A stretch of DNA of 64,000 nt from Streptomyces sp. R21. Its GTDB lineage: Bacteria > Actinomycetota > Actinomycetes > Streptomycetales > Streptomycetaceae. Under the pieces are notes generated by a model. The model was given only the letters and a program-made list of their open reading frames with translations, was not told where the DNA came from and ran no database searches. Made by a program: the position numbers and the translations under genes. This document shows positions 53,762 to 62,764 of this stretch, in pieces (the stretch's first letter is position 1; each line of letters starts with the position of its first letter). The stretch spans positions 1,860,001 to 1,924,000 of the forward strand of contig NZ_CP163435.1 of assembly GCF_041051975.1 (NCBI RefSeq). Direction: 5' to 3'.

Positions 53762-55159
53762 ATGAGTGAAACTTCCGGCGCACCTGTCAGACGTGGTCCC
53801 TTGCGGCGCGTCCTCGTCGCCGTCGTCGGCACCCTGAGCCTGGCGGCGGCCGCGGCCACGGCGGCGACCCTCCCCGCGAACGCGTCCGCACCCACGCCGC
53901 CGTCCGGCTGGTCCCAGGTCTTCGTCGACGACTTCAACGGAGCCGCCGGCTCCGGCGTGAACACCGCCAACTGGCAGTACGACACCGGCACCAGCTATCC
54001 GGGCGGCGCCGCCAACTGGGGCACCGGCGAGGTCGAGACGATGACCTCCTCCACCAACAACGTGTCCCTCGACGGCAACGGAAACCTCCGGATCACGCCG
54101 CTGCGCGACTCCTCCGGCCACTGGACGTCGGGCCGCATCGAGACCAACCGCACCGACTTCCAGCCGCCGGCCGGCGGCAAGCTGCGCGTCGAGTCGCGGC
54201 TGCAGATGCCGAATGTCACCGGTGCCGCCGCCAAGGGCTATTGGCCCGCGTTCTGGATGCTGGGCGCCCCCTACCGCGGCAACTACCAGAACTGGCCCGG
54301 CGTCGGCGAGCTGGACATCATGGAGAACGTCCAGGGCCTCAACACCGACTGGGCCACCATGCACTGTGGCACGAACCCGGGCGGCCCCTGCAACGAGACG
54401 TCCGGCATCGGCGGTTCGACGGCCTGCGCGGGCGCGACGTGTCAGGCGGGCTTCCACACGTACGCGATGGAGTGGGACCGCTCGACGAGCCCCGAGGAGG
54501 TCCGCTTCTACCTGGACGGCGTCAACTTCCACACGGTGAAGGCCAATCAGGTCGACGCGACGACCTGGGCGAACGCCACCAACCACGGCTACTTCGTCAT
54601 CCTGAACGTCGCGATGGGCGGCGGCTTCCCGGACGCCTTCGGCGGCGGCCCCGACAGCGGAACCGAGCCCGGCCACCCGCTGGTCGTGGACTACGTCCAG
54701 GTGCTCCAGTCGAGTGGGAGCGGTACCACGCCCCCGCCGACCGGCAACCGCGACGCGTACAGCGCCATCCAGGCCGAGTCGTACGACAGCCAGTCGGGCA
54801 GCAGCACGGAGAGCACCTCGGACACCGGCGGCGGCCAGAACATCGGCTCGCTGGCCAACGGCGACTGGGCGCTCTACAAGGGCGTCAACTTCGGCTCCAC
54901 AGCCGCCAAGCAGTTCTATGCACGGGTCGCGAGCGGTGCGGCGGGCGGGGTCAGCGGACTGGTCGAGGTGCGCCTCGACAGCCGTACGAGCTCACCCATC
55001 GGCAGCTTCTCGGTGGCCAACACCGGGGGCTGGCAGAGCTGGAAGACCACCCCGGCGAACATCAGCAGCGTCACCGGCACCCACGACGTCTATCTGACCT
55101 TCACCAGCGGCCAGCCGGCCGACTTCGTGAACGTCAACTGGTTCGACTTCGGTCACTGA
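53762..55159 (+). CDS. secreted GH16 beta-1,3-glucanase (laminarinase) with CBM6, copy 1
   Basis: A 465-residue secreted enzyme. An RR-containing signal (RRVLVAVVGTLSLAAAAATAA ... ANASA) precedes the GH16 jelly-roll domain (about 45-320) with catalytic motif GELDIMENV (nucleophile Glu183, acid/base Glu188). A Thr/Pro linker joins a C-terminal CBM6 (about 340-465, AIQAESYDSQSG ... FVNVNWFDFGH). It cleaves beta-1,3 or mixed glucans such as laminarin, callose and fungal walls. A paralogue with the same layout and promoter follows directly. Confidence 0.95.
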   Translation: MSETSGAPVRRGPLRRVLVAVVGTLSLAAAAATAATLPANASAPTPPSGWSQVFVDDFNGAAGSGVNTANWQYDTGTSYPGGAANWGTGEVETMTSSTNNVSLDGNGNLRITPLRDSSGHWTSGRIETNRTDFQPPAGGKLRVESRLQMPNVTGAAAKGYWPAFWMLGAPYRGNYQNWPGVGELDIMENVQGLNTDWATMHCGTNPGGPCNETSGIGGSTACAGATCQAGFHTYAMEWDRSTSPEEVRFYLDGVNFHTVKANQVDATTWANATNHGYFVILNVAMGGGFPDAFGGGPDSGTEPGHPLVVDYVQVLQSSGSGTTPPPTGNRDAYSAIQAESYDSQSGSSTESTSDTGGGQNIGSLANGDWALYKGVNFGSTAAKQFYARVASGAAGGVSGLVEVRLDSRTSSPIGSFSVANTGGWQSWKTTPANISSVTGTHDVYLTFTSGQPADFVNVNWFDFGH

Positions 55160-55172
55160 GACGAGTAGCTGA

Positions 55173-55209
55173 AGGGGCGGGTCCCGGCCGAGTGCCGGGA
55201 CCCGCCCCT
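55173..55209. terminator. 16-bp perfect hairpin after laminarinase copy 1
   Basis: AGGGGCGGGTCCCGGC pairs perfectly with its complement around the loop CGAGT, 13 bp after the stop. It separates the two laminarinase transcription units and explains why the second copy keeps its own promoter. Confidence 0.85.
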
Positions 55210-55312
55210 CTGCGCGTTTCGCCGTTGCGCGTTCCACCTGCGCCCGTTTCACCAGGGGTTTCTTCAAGGCGTGAACTCCCCTAAGGCGAAAGGACTTTCC
55301 CGGCTTCACCTC

Positions 55313-55371
55313 TTGACGGCCGGAGTGGTAGAGAGCACATTGGCCCCGCAGCTACTTGAGAGCGCTCTCAA
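55313..55371 (+). promoter_or_regulatory. promoter and palindromic operator of the second laminarinase gene
   Basis: TTGACG (55313-55318), a 17-bp spacer and CACATT (55336-55341) repeat the first promoter. TTGAGAGCGCTCTCAA (55356-55371) is a perfect 16-bp palindrome with the same GAGAGCGCTCTC core but different outer bases, showing that the core is conserved while its edges diverged symmetrically. Confidence 0.75.
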
Positions 55372-55411
55372 AAACACCCGCGCACCTCACTCCGTACCCG
55401 AAGAGGCACCC

Positions 55412-56872
55412 ATGAGTGGCACTTCCGGAACGACCAGCACATCCAGCACATCCAGCACGTCCGGCAGCCGCGGCCCGCTGCGGCGCGTGCTCGTCGCCGT
55501 GCTCGGCACACTGAGCCTCGCGGCCGCCGCGGCGACAGCCGCGATCCTGCCCGCGAACGCCTCCGCTCCCCCACCCCCCTCCGGCTGGTCCCAGGTCTTC
55601 CTCGACGACTTCAACGGCGCCGCCGGAACGGGCGTCAACACCGCCAACTGGCAGTACACGACGGGCACGAGCTATCCCGGCGGACCCGCGGGCTTCGGCA
55701 CCGGCGAGGTCGAGACGATGACGAACAGCACCAACAACGTCTCGCTCGACGGCGCCGGAAACCTGCGGATCACGCCGCGCCGCGACGGTGCGGGGAACTG
55801 GACCTCGGGCCGCATCGAGACGACGCGCTCCGACTTCCAGCCGCCCGCCGGCGGCAAACTGCGCGTCGAGGCGCGCCTGCAGATGCCGAACGTGACCGGC
55901 GCCGCCGCCAAGGGCTACTGGCCCGCGTTCTGGATGCTGGGCGCCCCCTACCGCGGCAACTGGTGGAACTGGCCCGGCGTCGGCGAGCTGGACATCATGG
56001 AGAACGTGCAGGGCATCAACAACGAGTGGGCCACGATGCACTGCGGCACCAGCCCGGGCGGCCCCTGCAACGAGAAGTCCGGCATCGGCGGCCAGAAGGT
56101 CTGCGAGGGCACGACCTGCCAGGGCGGCTTCCACACCTACGCCGTCGAGTGGGACAAGTCGACCAGCCCCCAGCAGATGCGCTTCTACCTCGACGGCGTC
56201 AACTTCCACACGGTGAGCCAGAACCAGGTCGACGCGACGACCTGGACGAACGCCACCGACCACGGCTTCTTCGTCATCCTGAACGTCGCGATGGGCGGCG
56301 AGTTCCCGGCAGCCTTCGGCGGCGGCCCCGACGGCAGCACCGACCCCGGCCACCCGCTCGTGGTCGACTACGTCCAGGTGCTCCAGTCGACCGGCGGCGG
56401 TGGCGACACGACCCCGCCGCCCACCACTCCTCCCCCCACGACCCCGCCGCCCTCCGGCAACCGTGACGCCTACAGCGCCATCCAGGCCGAGTCGTACGAC
56501 GGCCAGGCGGGTGTGGGCACGGAGACCACCACCGACTCCGGCGGCGGACAGAACATCAGCACGCTCGCGAACGGCGACTACGCGCTCTTCAAGGGCGTCA
56601 ACTTCGGCTCCACAGCGGCCCATCAGTTCTACGGCCGGGTCGCGAGCGGCGCAGCGGGCGGCGTCAGCGGTCTCGTGGAGGTGCGCCTCGACAGCCGTAC
56701 CAGCGCGCCGATCGGCAGTTTCGCGGTGGCGGGCACCGGGGGCTGGCAGAGCTGGAAGACGGTCCCGGCGAACATCAGCTCCGTCACCGGCACCCACGAC
56801 GTCTATCTGACCTTCACCAGCGGCCAGCCGGCCGACTTCGTGAACCTCAACTGGTTCGACTTCGGTCACTGA
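55412..56872 (+). CDS. secreted GH16 beta-1,3-glucanase (laminarinase) with CBM6, copy 2
   Basis: A 486-residue paralogue of the preceding protein, with the same signal, GH16 domain (GELDIMENV; Glu192 and Glu197), linker and CBM6. Differences: a Thr/Ser insertion after the start (TSTSSTSSTSG) encoded by 9-bp repeats, and a longer Pro/Thr linker (TTPPPTTPPPTTPPP). The two are highly similar over the catalytic domain, consistent with tandem duplication. It is followed after 15 bp by the GH64 gene and probably co-transcribed with it. Confidence 0.95.
   Translation: MSGTSGTTSTSSTSSTSGSRGPLRRVLVAVLGTLSLAAAAATAAILPANASAPPPPSGWSQVFLDDFNGAAGTGVNTANWQYTTGTSYPGGPAGFGTGEVETMTNSTNNVSLDGAGNLRITPRRDGAGNWTSGRIETTRSDFQPPAGGKLRVEARLQMPNVTGAAAKGYWPAFWMLGAPYRGNWWNWPGVGELDIMENVQGINNEWATMHCGTSPGGPCNEKSGIGGQKVCEGTTCQGGFHTYAVEWDKSTSPQQMRFYLDGVNFHTVSQNQVDATTWTNATDHGFFVILNVAMGGEFPAAFGGGPDGSTDPGHPLVVDYVQVLQSTGGGGDTTPPPTTPPPTTPPPSGNRDAYSAIQAESYDGQAGVGTETTTDSGGGQNISTLANGDYALFKGVNFGSTAAHQFYGRVASGAAGGVSGLVEVRLDSRTSAPIGSFAVAGTGGWQSWKTVPANISSVTGTHDVYLTFTSGQPADFVNLNWFDFGH
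55434..55460. repeat. three 9-bp units encoding a Thr/Ser run
   Basis: CCAGCACAT, CCAGCACAT and CCAGCACGT follow each other near the start of laminarinase copy 2 and are absent from copy 1. They lengthen the N-terminal region before the signal hydrophobic core. Confidence 0.75.
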
Positions 56873-56887
56873 CAAGGGAGTTGACCC

Positions 56888-58423
56888 ATGACCACAAGCT
56901 CCCCGGTCAGGCCGAGGCCGCCACGCGCCGAGGCCGGTCGGCTGATGACCGCCGTCCTGGCCGCCCTCCTCACGGTGCTGGCGCTCGGCCTGGCCGGGGC
57001 GGTTCCCGCGAGGGCCGCCGCCGACTACAGCCAGGGCGTCACCGCGACCGGGTCCGACTCGGTCCGGATCTGGTTCCAGCCGACCACACCCGCGTCGCTC
57101 GTCGACGTGCACTACCTGTCCCCGGCCGCCGGCCAGCAGAACTTCCGGATGACGAACAACGCGGGCACCTGGCAGCAGAACGTCAGCGGCCTGCCGAGCG
57201 GATTCACGCTGCAGTACTGGTTCACGTACGAGAAGAACGGCCCGCTCTACGACACCCCGCACTTCACCTGCACCGTCGGCGGCGGAGGTGGGGGCGGCGG
57301 TGGCGGAGGGGGCGGCGGAACCGGCAGCTTCCCGATCACCTTCCAGAACAACACCCGTGGCACGTACGCCAATTCACAGGTCTACGTCACCGTCCTCGGA
57401 CAGGTGACGCCCGGCCAGTGGTCGTACATGAAGTCCGACGGGACCATGGCCCACATCAACCACCTGGACGCGAGCGCCCCCGGCCATCTCACCAAGAACG
57501 GCGTGAACTATCCGAACATGTCGTTCACGCTGACCCAGTCCGGCGGCTCGGTCCCCTCCCCCACGTCGATCCGGGGCGGCCGGATCTACGTCTCGCTCGG
57601 CGCCCCGATGTACATCCCGGTCTCCCCCGACGACCAGGGCTGGGGCGGCCCCGACCTGCGCAACCCCGGGGACCCCAACACGGACGTCTACTACGACTGG
57701 TACGAGTACACGTACGTCGCCGGTCAGGTGGCCTTCGGCGGCAACACCACCCAGGTCGACCAGTTCGGCTTCCCGATGACCTCGCACCTGACGCAGACGT
57801 CGAGCGGCTACGACACCACGCGGGGCATCACGCTCACCCGCGCACAGGTCATGTCGCAGTACGCGGCCTCGGCGGGCGCGGCGTTCAGGCCGCTGCAGAA
57901 CACGTACCGAATCATCGCGCCACGCTCCTCGAACCTCTTCCTCGCGGGAGGCTCCCAGGCGAACTACCTCCAGTCGTACGTCGACCAGACCTGGTCCTAC
58001 TACTCCACCCACCCCTTCAAGCTCACTCGCCTCGGCGAGACCTTCTCCGGGCAGGTCAACGGCACCACCCTCACGTTCACCAAGAACGGCGCGGGCCCCT
58101 TCACGCTGCAGAAGCCGTCCTCCCCGGACGTGGTGGCCTGCGCGGGCGCGCTCGCCTCGGGCAGTGATCCGGAGAAGCAGCTCGGCGCGGAGTTCTGCGC
58201 CGCGTTCAACCGGGGCGTGGCCCTGGACACGTCGACCTGGTACACCCCGTCCGCCTACTACACGGGAGGCGTCAAGAACGACTACGCCGGTTTCTTCCAC
58301 ACCGTCGGCCTCGACCGGCGCGCCTATGGCTTCCCCTACGACGACATCAACGACCAGTCGTCGGTGCAGATCCTCGGCAACAGCAATCCGCCGACCGGGC
58401 TGACGCTCGGCATCGGCTGGTGA
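56888..58423 (+). CDS. secreted GH64 beta-1,3-glucanase with N-terminal CBM56
   Basis: A 511-residue secreted enzyme. Signal peptide (LMTAVLAALLTVLALGLAGAVPARAAA), then a CBM56-type glucan-binding domain (about 45-130, SVRIWFQPTTPASLVDVHYL), a 14-Gly linker, and a GH64 thaumatin-like catalytic domain. DVYYDWYEYTY and TTQVDQFGFPM contain the acidic residues expected to act, by analogy with the laminaripentaose-producing Streptomyces matensis enzyme. GH64 releases laminaripentaose from long beta-1,3-glucans, complementing the two endo-acting GH16 enzymes. AAGGGAG precedes the ATG. Confidence 0.93.
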   Translation: MTTSSPVRPRPPRAEAGRLMTAVLAALLTVLALGLAGAVPARAAADYSQGVTATGSDSVRIWFQPTTPASLVDVHYLSPAAGQQNFRMTNNAGTWQQNVSGLPSGFTLQYWFTYEKNGPLYDTPHFTCTVGGGGGGGGGGGGGGTGSFPITFQNNTRGTYANSQVYVTVLGQVTPGQWSYMKSDGTMAHINHLDASAPGHLTKNGVNYPNMSFTLTQSGGSVPSPTSIRGGRIYVSLGAPMYIPVSPDDQGWGGPDLRNPGDPNTDVYYDWYEYTYVAGQVAFGGNTTQVDQFGFPMTSHLTQTSSGYDTTRGITLTRAQVMSQYAASAGAAFRPLQNTYRIIAPRSSNLFLAGGSQANYLQSYVDQTWSYYSTHPFKLTRLGETFSGQVNGTTLTFTKNGAGPFTLQKPSSPDVVACAGALASGSDPEKQLGAEFCAAFNRGVALDTSTWYTPSAYYTGGVKNDYAGFFHTVGLDRRAYGFPYDDINDQSSVQILGNSNPPTGLTLGIGW

Positions 58424-58440
58424 GTCCCACCGGGTGAGAA

Positions 58441-58475
58441 AGGGGGGCGGACCGGTCGGTCCGCCCCCCTTTTTT
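58441..58475. terminator. intrinsic terminator after the GH64 gene
   Basis: A 13-bp perfect stem (AGGGGGGCGGACC) around GGTC is followed by six T residues, a textbook rho-independent terminator for the glucanase operon. The T-tract ends at the stop codon of the convergent AraC gene, so it can also act on that transcript. Confidence 0.95.
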
Positions 58476-59374
58476 CAGCGCAGCTCCGCCCGGAACGCCA
58501 CCGGCGTCGCCCCGGTGTGCTGGTGGAAGTACTTGGAGAAGTTGGCCGCGTCGGGGAAGCCCACGGCGACGCCGATGCGGCCGATCGGCATGTCCGTGTG
58601 GGCGAGCAGGCGCTTGGCCTCCAGGACGACACGTTTGTCGATGAAACCCTTGGGGGTCTCGCCGGTGGCCGCGCGGACGGCGCGGACGAGGGTGCGGCGG
58701 GAATAGCCGAGGGCGTCGGCGTAGGCGCTGACGCTGTGGTTGGTGGCGAAGTCCTTCTCGACCGCGTCCCGGAAGAGAGTGAAGGTGGTGTCGGTCTGCT
58801 CGCGTGCCGCTTCGGCGGAGCTGGCCGCGAGGTGGGCGAGGCGGAGCAGGAACGCGGTCAGGGAGTGCCGCAGCACCGAGGTGTGCAGGCTGAGCGGCAG
58901 CGTGGTCGCGTCGACGTACTCGCGCTCCAGCTGGGCGAGGGAGTGTTCCAGGGCGCCGAGCCGGTCCGCGTCGGGGCGCAGCAGCGGCGGCAGGTCGTAG
59001 CGGTAGAGGCCGGTCGCCTCGACGATCGCGCGGGGCAGGAAGCCGGGCTGCATGGTCAGGACGGTGCCGCGGTAGCGGTCCGTCCGGGAGAAGCGGTGGA
59101 CCTGACCGGGGCGGATCCACAGGAGGTCGCCGGCGGAGACCTCGTACTCGGCGAAGTCGATCATGTGCGTGACGGGGCCGCCGCTGAAGAGCATGACGAC
59201 GTGGAAGTCGATGCGGTGCACGCGCTCCAGCGGCGCGTCCGCGTGCCAGACACGGCCGGTGCCCATGGGGCCGACCTGCATCCCCACCCCGGAGACACTC
59301 AGATCGACGGGGAAAGGAAAGGTTCTGATCCCGTCGCCGTCACCGTGGACGTCTTGGATGCTTCTGTCTGCCAT
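58475..59374 (-). CDS. AraC-family transcriptional regulator
   Basis: A 299-residue regulator: N-terminal cupin effector domain (VHRIDFHVVMLFSGG ... AGDLLWIRPGQVHRFSRTDRY) and a C-terminal double helix-turn-helix (about 205-298, SVSAYADALGYSRRTLVRAVRAATG and PIGRIGVAVGFPDAANFSKYFHQHTGATP). The ATG (MADRSIQDVH) has AGAGGG just upstream; a much longer frame upstream is rejected for lack of coding bias. It is divergent from the transketolase operon and convergent with the glucanase operon. Its ligand is probably a sugar or small aromatic. Confidence 0.9.
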   Translation of the reverse strand: MADRSIQDVHGDGDGIRTFPFPVDLSVSGVGMQVGPMGTGRVWHADAPLERVHRIDFHVVMLFSGGPVTHMIDFAEYEVSAGDLLWIRPGQVHRFSRTDRYRGTVLTMQPGFLPRAIVEATGLYRYDLPPLLRPDADRLGALEHSLAQLEREYVDATTLPLSLHTSVLRHSLTAFLLRLAHLAASSAEAAREQTDTTFTLFRDAVEKDFATNHSVSAYADALGYSRRTLVRAVRAATGETPKGFIDKRVVLEAKRLLAHTDMPIGRIGVAVGFPDAANFSKYFHQHTGATPVAFRAELR

Positions 59375-59452
59375 GTCCCTCTCGCAGCGGCTCGGTCCCG
59401 TGGTCGTTGTCCCACTTTCACCAAAGGCTGACACAGGCAGACCTTCCCCAGC

Positions 59453-59467
59453 AAAAGTCAGACTTTT
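59453..59467. promoter_or_regulatory. 15-bp palindrome between the AraC and transketolase genes
   Basis: AAAAGTC-A-GACTTTT is a perfect inverted repeat and one of the few A/T-rich stretches in the region. It sits 79 bp from the AraC start and 54 bp from the transketolase start, ideal for a shared operator. Confidence 0.5.
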
Positions 59468-59520
59468 ACTTTTGAAGGCGTTCCACCAGTGATTCCGCTT
59501 CTCGTGAGGACTTCTTGAAG

Positions 59521-61608
59521 ATGAGCACGCAGACCCCCGACAGCTTCTCTGACGGTTTCGAGTGGACCGACCTCGACCGGCGTGCCGTGGACACCGCCCG
59601 TCTGCTGGCGGCCGACGCTGTGCAGCAGGTCGGCAACGGCCACCCCGGCACGGCGATGAGCCTGGCCCCGGCGGCGTACACGATCTTTCAGAAGGTGATG
59701 CGTCACGACCCCGCCGATCCGGAGTGGACCGGCCGCGACCGCTTCGTCCTCTCCCCCGGCCACACCTCGCTGACCCTCTACACGCAGCTTTTCCTCTCCG
59801 GCTACGAGCTGGAGCTGGACGACCTGAAGGCGTTCCGCACGCACGGTTCGAAGACACCCGGACACCCCGAGTACGGCCACACGGCGGGCGTCGAGACGAC
59901 GACCGGTCCGCTCGGCCAGGGTGTCGCCAACGCGGTGGGCATGGCGATGGCCGCCCGCTACGAGCGCGGTCTGTTCGACCCCGAGGCCCCCGAGGGCGAG
60001 TCCCCCTTCGACCACACCATCTGGGCGATCGTCTCGGACGGCGACCTGGAGGAGGGCATCTCCGCCGAGGCGTCCTCCCTCGCCGGTCACCAGAAGCTCG
60101 GCAACCTGGTCTTCGTCTACGACGACAACCACATCTCCATCGAGGGCGACACCGCCACCGCGTTCTCCGAGGACGTGCTGAAGCGCTACGAGGCGTACGG
60201 CTGGCACGTGCAGCGGATCGAGCCCGAGCTCGGCGGTGACATCGACGTCCACGCGCTGTACGCGGCGCTCAAGACGGCGCAGGCGGAGACCGAGCGCCCC
60301 TCGATCATCGCGATGCGCACGATCATCGCCTGGCCCGCCCCGAACGCGCAGAACACGGAGGCCTCGCACGGCTCCGCCCTCGGCGCCGAGGAGATCGCGG
60401 CCACCAAGCGCCTCCTCGGCTTCGACCCCGAGCAGACCTTCCAGGTCGAGGCCGCAGTGCTGGACCACGCCCGCGAGGCCCTGGACCGGGGCGCCGAGGC
60501 GCACGCCGCCTGGGACAAGCAGATCGCCGAGTGGCGCACCGCCGCCCCCGAGCGCGCGAAGCTCTTCGACCGGATCGTGGCCGGGCAGCTCCCCGAGGGC
60601 TGGGAGCAGTCCCTCCCGACGTTCGAGGCGGGCACCTCCGTCGCGACGCGTGCCGCCTCCGGCAAGGTCCTGCAAGCCCTCGGCGGTGTGCTCCCCGAGC
60701 TGTGGGGCGGCTCCGCCGACCTCGCGGGCTCGAACAACACCACCATCGACAAGACGTCGTCCTTCCTGCCGAAGGGCAACCCGCTGCCGGAGGCGGACCC
60801 GTACGGCCGTACCGTCCACTTCGGTATCCGCGAGCACTCGATGGCCGCGGAGATGAACGGCATCGCGCTGCACGGCAACACCCGCATCTACGGCGGCACC
60901 TTCCTGGTGTTCTCCGACTACATGCGCAACGCCGTCCGCCTCTCCGCGCTCATGCAGCTCCCGGTGACGTACGTGTGGACGCACGACTCCATCGGTCTCG
61001 GCGAGGACGGCCCCACCCACCAGCCGGTCGAGCACCTCGCGTCGCTGCGCGCCATCCCCGGTCTCAACATCGTCCGCCCGGCCGACGCCAACGAGACGGC
61101 GATCGCCTGGGCCGAGATCCTCAAGCGGCACGCCACCAACCCGGCCCCGCACGGCCTGGCGCTGACCCGGCAGGGTGTGCCGACCTACCCCGCCAACTCC
61201 GATGCGGCGCGCGGTGGTTACGTCCTGCAGGACTCCTCCTCCGAGACACCCGACGTCGTCCTCATCGCCACCGGCTCCGAGGTGCAGCTCGCCGTTGCGG
61301 CCCGCGAGCAGTTGGAGGCCGAGGGGGTCGGCACGCGGGTCGTGTCGATGCCGTCCGTCGAGTGGTTCGAGGAGCAGTCCGCCGAGTACCGCGCGAGCAT
61401 CCTTCCGCCGTCCGTGAAGGCCCGCGTGGCGGTCGAGGCCGGGATCGGTCTGACTTGGTACCGGTACGTGGGTGACGCCGGACGCATCGTCTCCCTGGAG
61501 CACTTCGGTGCCTCCGCCGACGCCAAGACCCTGTTCGCCGAGTTCGGTTTCACCGCCGAGAACGTCGCCTCCGCCGCGCGGGAATCCCTCGCCGCCGCGC
61601 GTGGTTGA
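59521..61608 (+). CDS. tkt: transketolase
   Basis: A 695-residue thiamine-diphosphate enzyme that moves two-carbon units in the pentose phosphate pathway. [36 protein letters not shown] (split as [11 protein letters not shown] and [12 protein letters not shown]) and SDGDLEEG mark the cofactor domain; [14 protein letters not shown] and the C-terminal domain are complete. The ATG at MSTQTPD is used; GAGGA lies 11 bp upstream. It heads the operon tkt-tal-zwf, a standard actinobacterial arrangement of non-oxidative and oxidative pentose phosphate genes. Confidence 0.96.
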   Translation: MSTQTPDSFSDGFEWTDLDRRAVDTARLLAADAVQQVGNGHPGTAMSLAPAAYTIFQKVMRHDPADPEWTGRDRFVLSPGHTSLTLYTQLFLSGYELELDDLKAFRTHGSKTPGHPEYGHTAGVETTTGPLGQGVANAVGMAMAARYERGLFDPEAPEGESPFDHTIWAIVSDGDLEEGISAEASSLAGHQKLGNLVFVYDDNHISIEGDTATAFSEDVLKRYEAYGWHVQRIEPELGGDIDVHALYAALKTAQAETERPSIIAMRTIIAWPAPNAQNTEASHGSALGAEEIAATKRLLGFDPEQTFQVEAAVLDHAREALDRGAEAHAAWDKQIAEWRTAAPERAKLFDRIVAGQLPEGWEQSLPTFEAGTSVATRAASGKVLQALGGVLPELWGGSADLAGSNNTTIDKTSSFLPKGNPLPEADPYGRTVHFGIREHSMAAEMNGIALHGNTRIYGGTFLVFSDYMRNAVRLSALMQLPVTYVWTHDSIGLGEDGPTHQPVEHLASLRAIPGLNIVRPADANETAIAWAEILKRHATNPAPHGLALTRQGVPTYPANSDAARGGYVLQDSSSETPDVVLIATGSEVQLAVAAREQLEAEGVGTRVVSMPSVEWFEEQSAEYRASILPPSVKARVAVEAGIGLTWYRYVGDAGRIVSLEHFGASADAKTLFAEFGFTAENVASAARESLAAARG

Positions 61609-61627
61609 TCCGTACGCCAGAAAGAAG

Positions 61628-62764
61628 ATGATCACTGTGACCAGCACCACCGACACCCTCAAGTCCCTTTCCGACGAGGGCGTCTCCATCTGGCTGGACG
61701 ACCTTTCGCGCAAGCGCATCGAGTCCGGCAACCTCGCCGAGCTGATCGAGAAGCAGCACGTCGTGGGCGTCACCACGAACCCGTCCATCTTCCAGGCCGC
61801 CATCGGCTCGGGAGAGGGCTACGAGGAGCAGCTCGCCGACCTCGCCGTGCGCGGCGTCACGGTCGACGAGGCCGTGCGGATGATGACCACGGCCGACGTC
61901 CGCGCCGCCGCCGACATCCTGCGCCCGGTGTACGACGCCACCGGCGGCCGTGACGGCCGGGTCTCCATCGAGGTCGACCCGCGTCTGGCCCACGACACCG
62001 GCGCCACGGTCGCCGAGGCCAAGCAGCTGTTCTGGCTGGTGGACCGCCCCAACGTGATGATCAAGATCCCGGCGACGAAGGCCGGTCTCCCGGCGATCAC
62101 CGAGGTCATCGGTCTCGGCATCAGCGTCAACGTCACGCTGATCTTCTCGCTGGAGCGCTACCGCGAGGTCATGGACGCCTACCTCGCCGGCCTGGAGAAG
62201 GCGCAGGCGGCCGGGCTCGACCTCGCCGTCATCCACTCCGTCGCCTCCTTCTTCGTCTCCCGCGTCGACAGCGAGATCGACAAGCGGCTCGCGAAGGCCG
62301 GCACCGACGAGGCGCTCGCGCTCAAGGGCAGGGCGGCGCTCGCCAACGCGCGGCTCGCCTACGAGGCGTACGAGGACGTCTTCGGAGGCGGCCGCTGGAC
62401 CGCCCTCTCCGGGGCCCGCGCCAACAGGCAGCGCCCCCTGTGGGCCTCGACCGGCGTCAAGGACCCGTCGTACAAGGACACGCTGTACGTCGACGAGCTG
62501 GTCGCGCCCGGCACCGTCAACACCATGCCGGAGGCCACCCTGCTGGCCACCGCCGACCACGGCGACATCCACGGCGACGCGGTGAGCGGCGGCTACGCCC
62601 AGGCCCGCGCCGACCTGGAGGCCGTCGAGCGGCAGGGGATCTCCTACGACGAGGTCGTGCAGCAGCTCGAGGACGAGGGCGTCGCCAAGTTCGAGGCCGC
62701 CTGGGGCGATCTGCTCGACGCCGTGGCAACCTCCCTGAGCAGCAAGGGAGTCGAGGGGGAATGA
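61628..62764 (+). CDS. tal: transaldolase
   Basis: A 378-residue transaldolase of the actinobacterial/cyanobacterial type. The Schiff-base Lys146 is in [13 protein letters not shown], and the N-terminal GVTTNPSIF and later [12 protein letters not shown] segment ([13 protein letters not shown]) are conserved. It transfers dihydroxyacetone between sugar phosphates. Starts 19 bp after tkt; ATG (MITVTSTTD) is preferred, with a GTG three codons later as alternative. Its stop overlaps the next start. Confidence 0.95.
   Translation: MITVTSTTDTLKSLSDEGVSIWLDDLSRKRIESGNLAELIEKQHVVGVTTNPSIFQAAIGSGEGYEEQLADLAVRGVTVDEAVRMMTTADVRAAADILRPVYDATGGRDGRVSIEVDPRLAHDTGATVAEAKQLFWLVDRPNVMIKIPATKAGLPAITEVIGLGISVNVTLIFSLERYREVMDAYLAGLEKAQAAGLDLAVIHSVASFFVSRVDSEIDKRLAKAGTDEALALKGRAALANARLAYEAYEDVFGGGRWTALSGARANRQRPLWASTGVKDPSYKDTLYVDELVAPGTVNTMPEATLLATADHGDIHGDAVSGGYAQARADLEAVERQGISYDEVVQQLEDEGVAKFEAAWGDLLDAVATSLSSKGVEGE

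Noticed and set aside
58475..59857. A 460-codon version of the AraC regulator
   Set aside because: The first 160 codons lie over the divergent transketolase gene and are Arg/Ser-rich noise.
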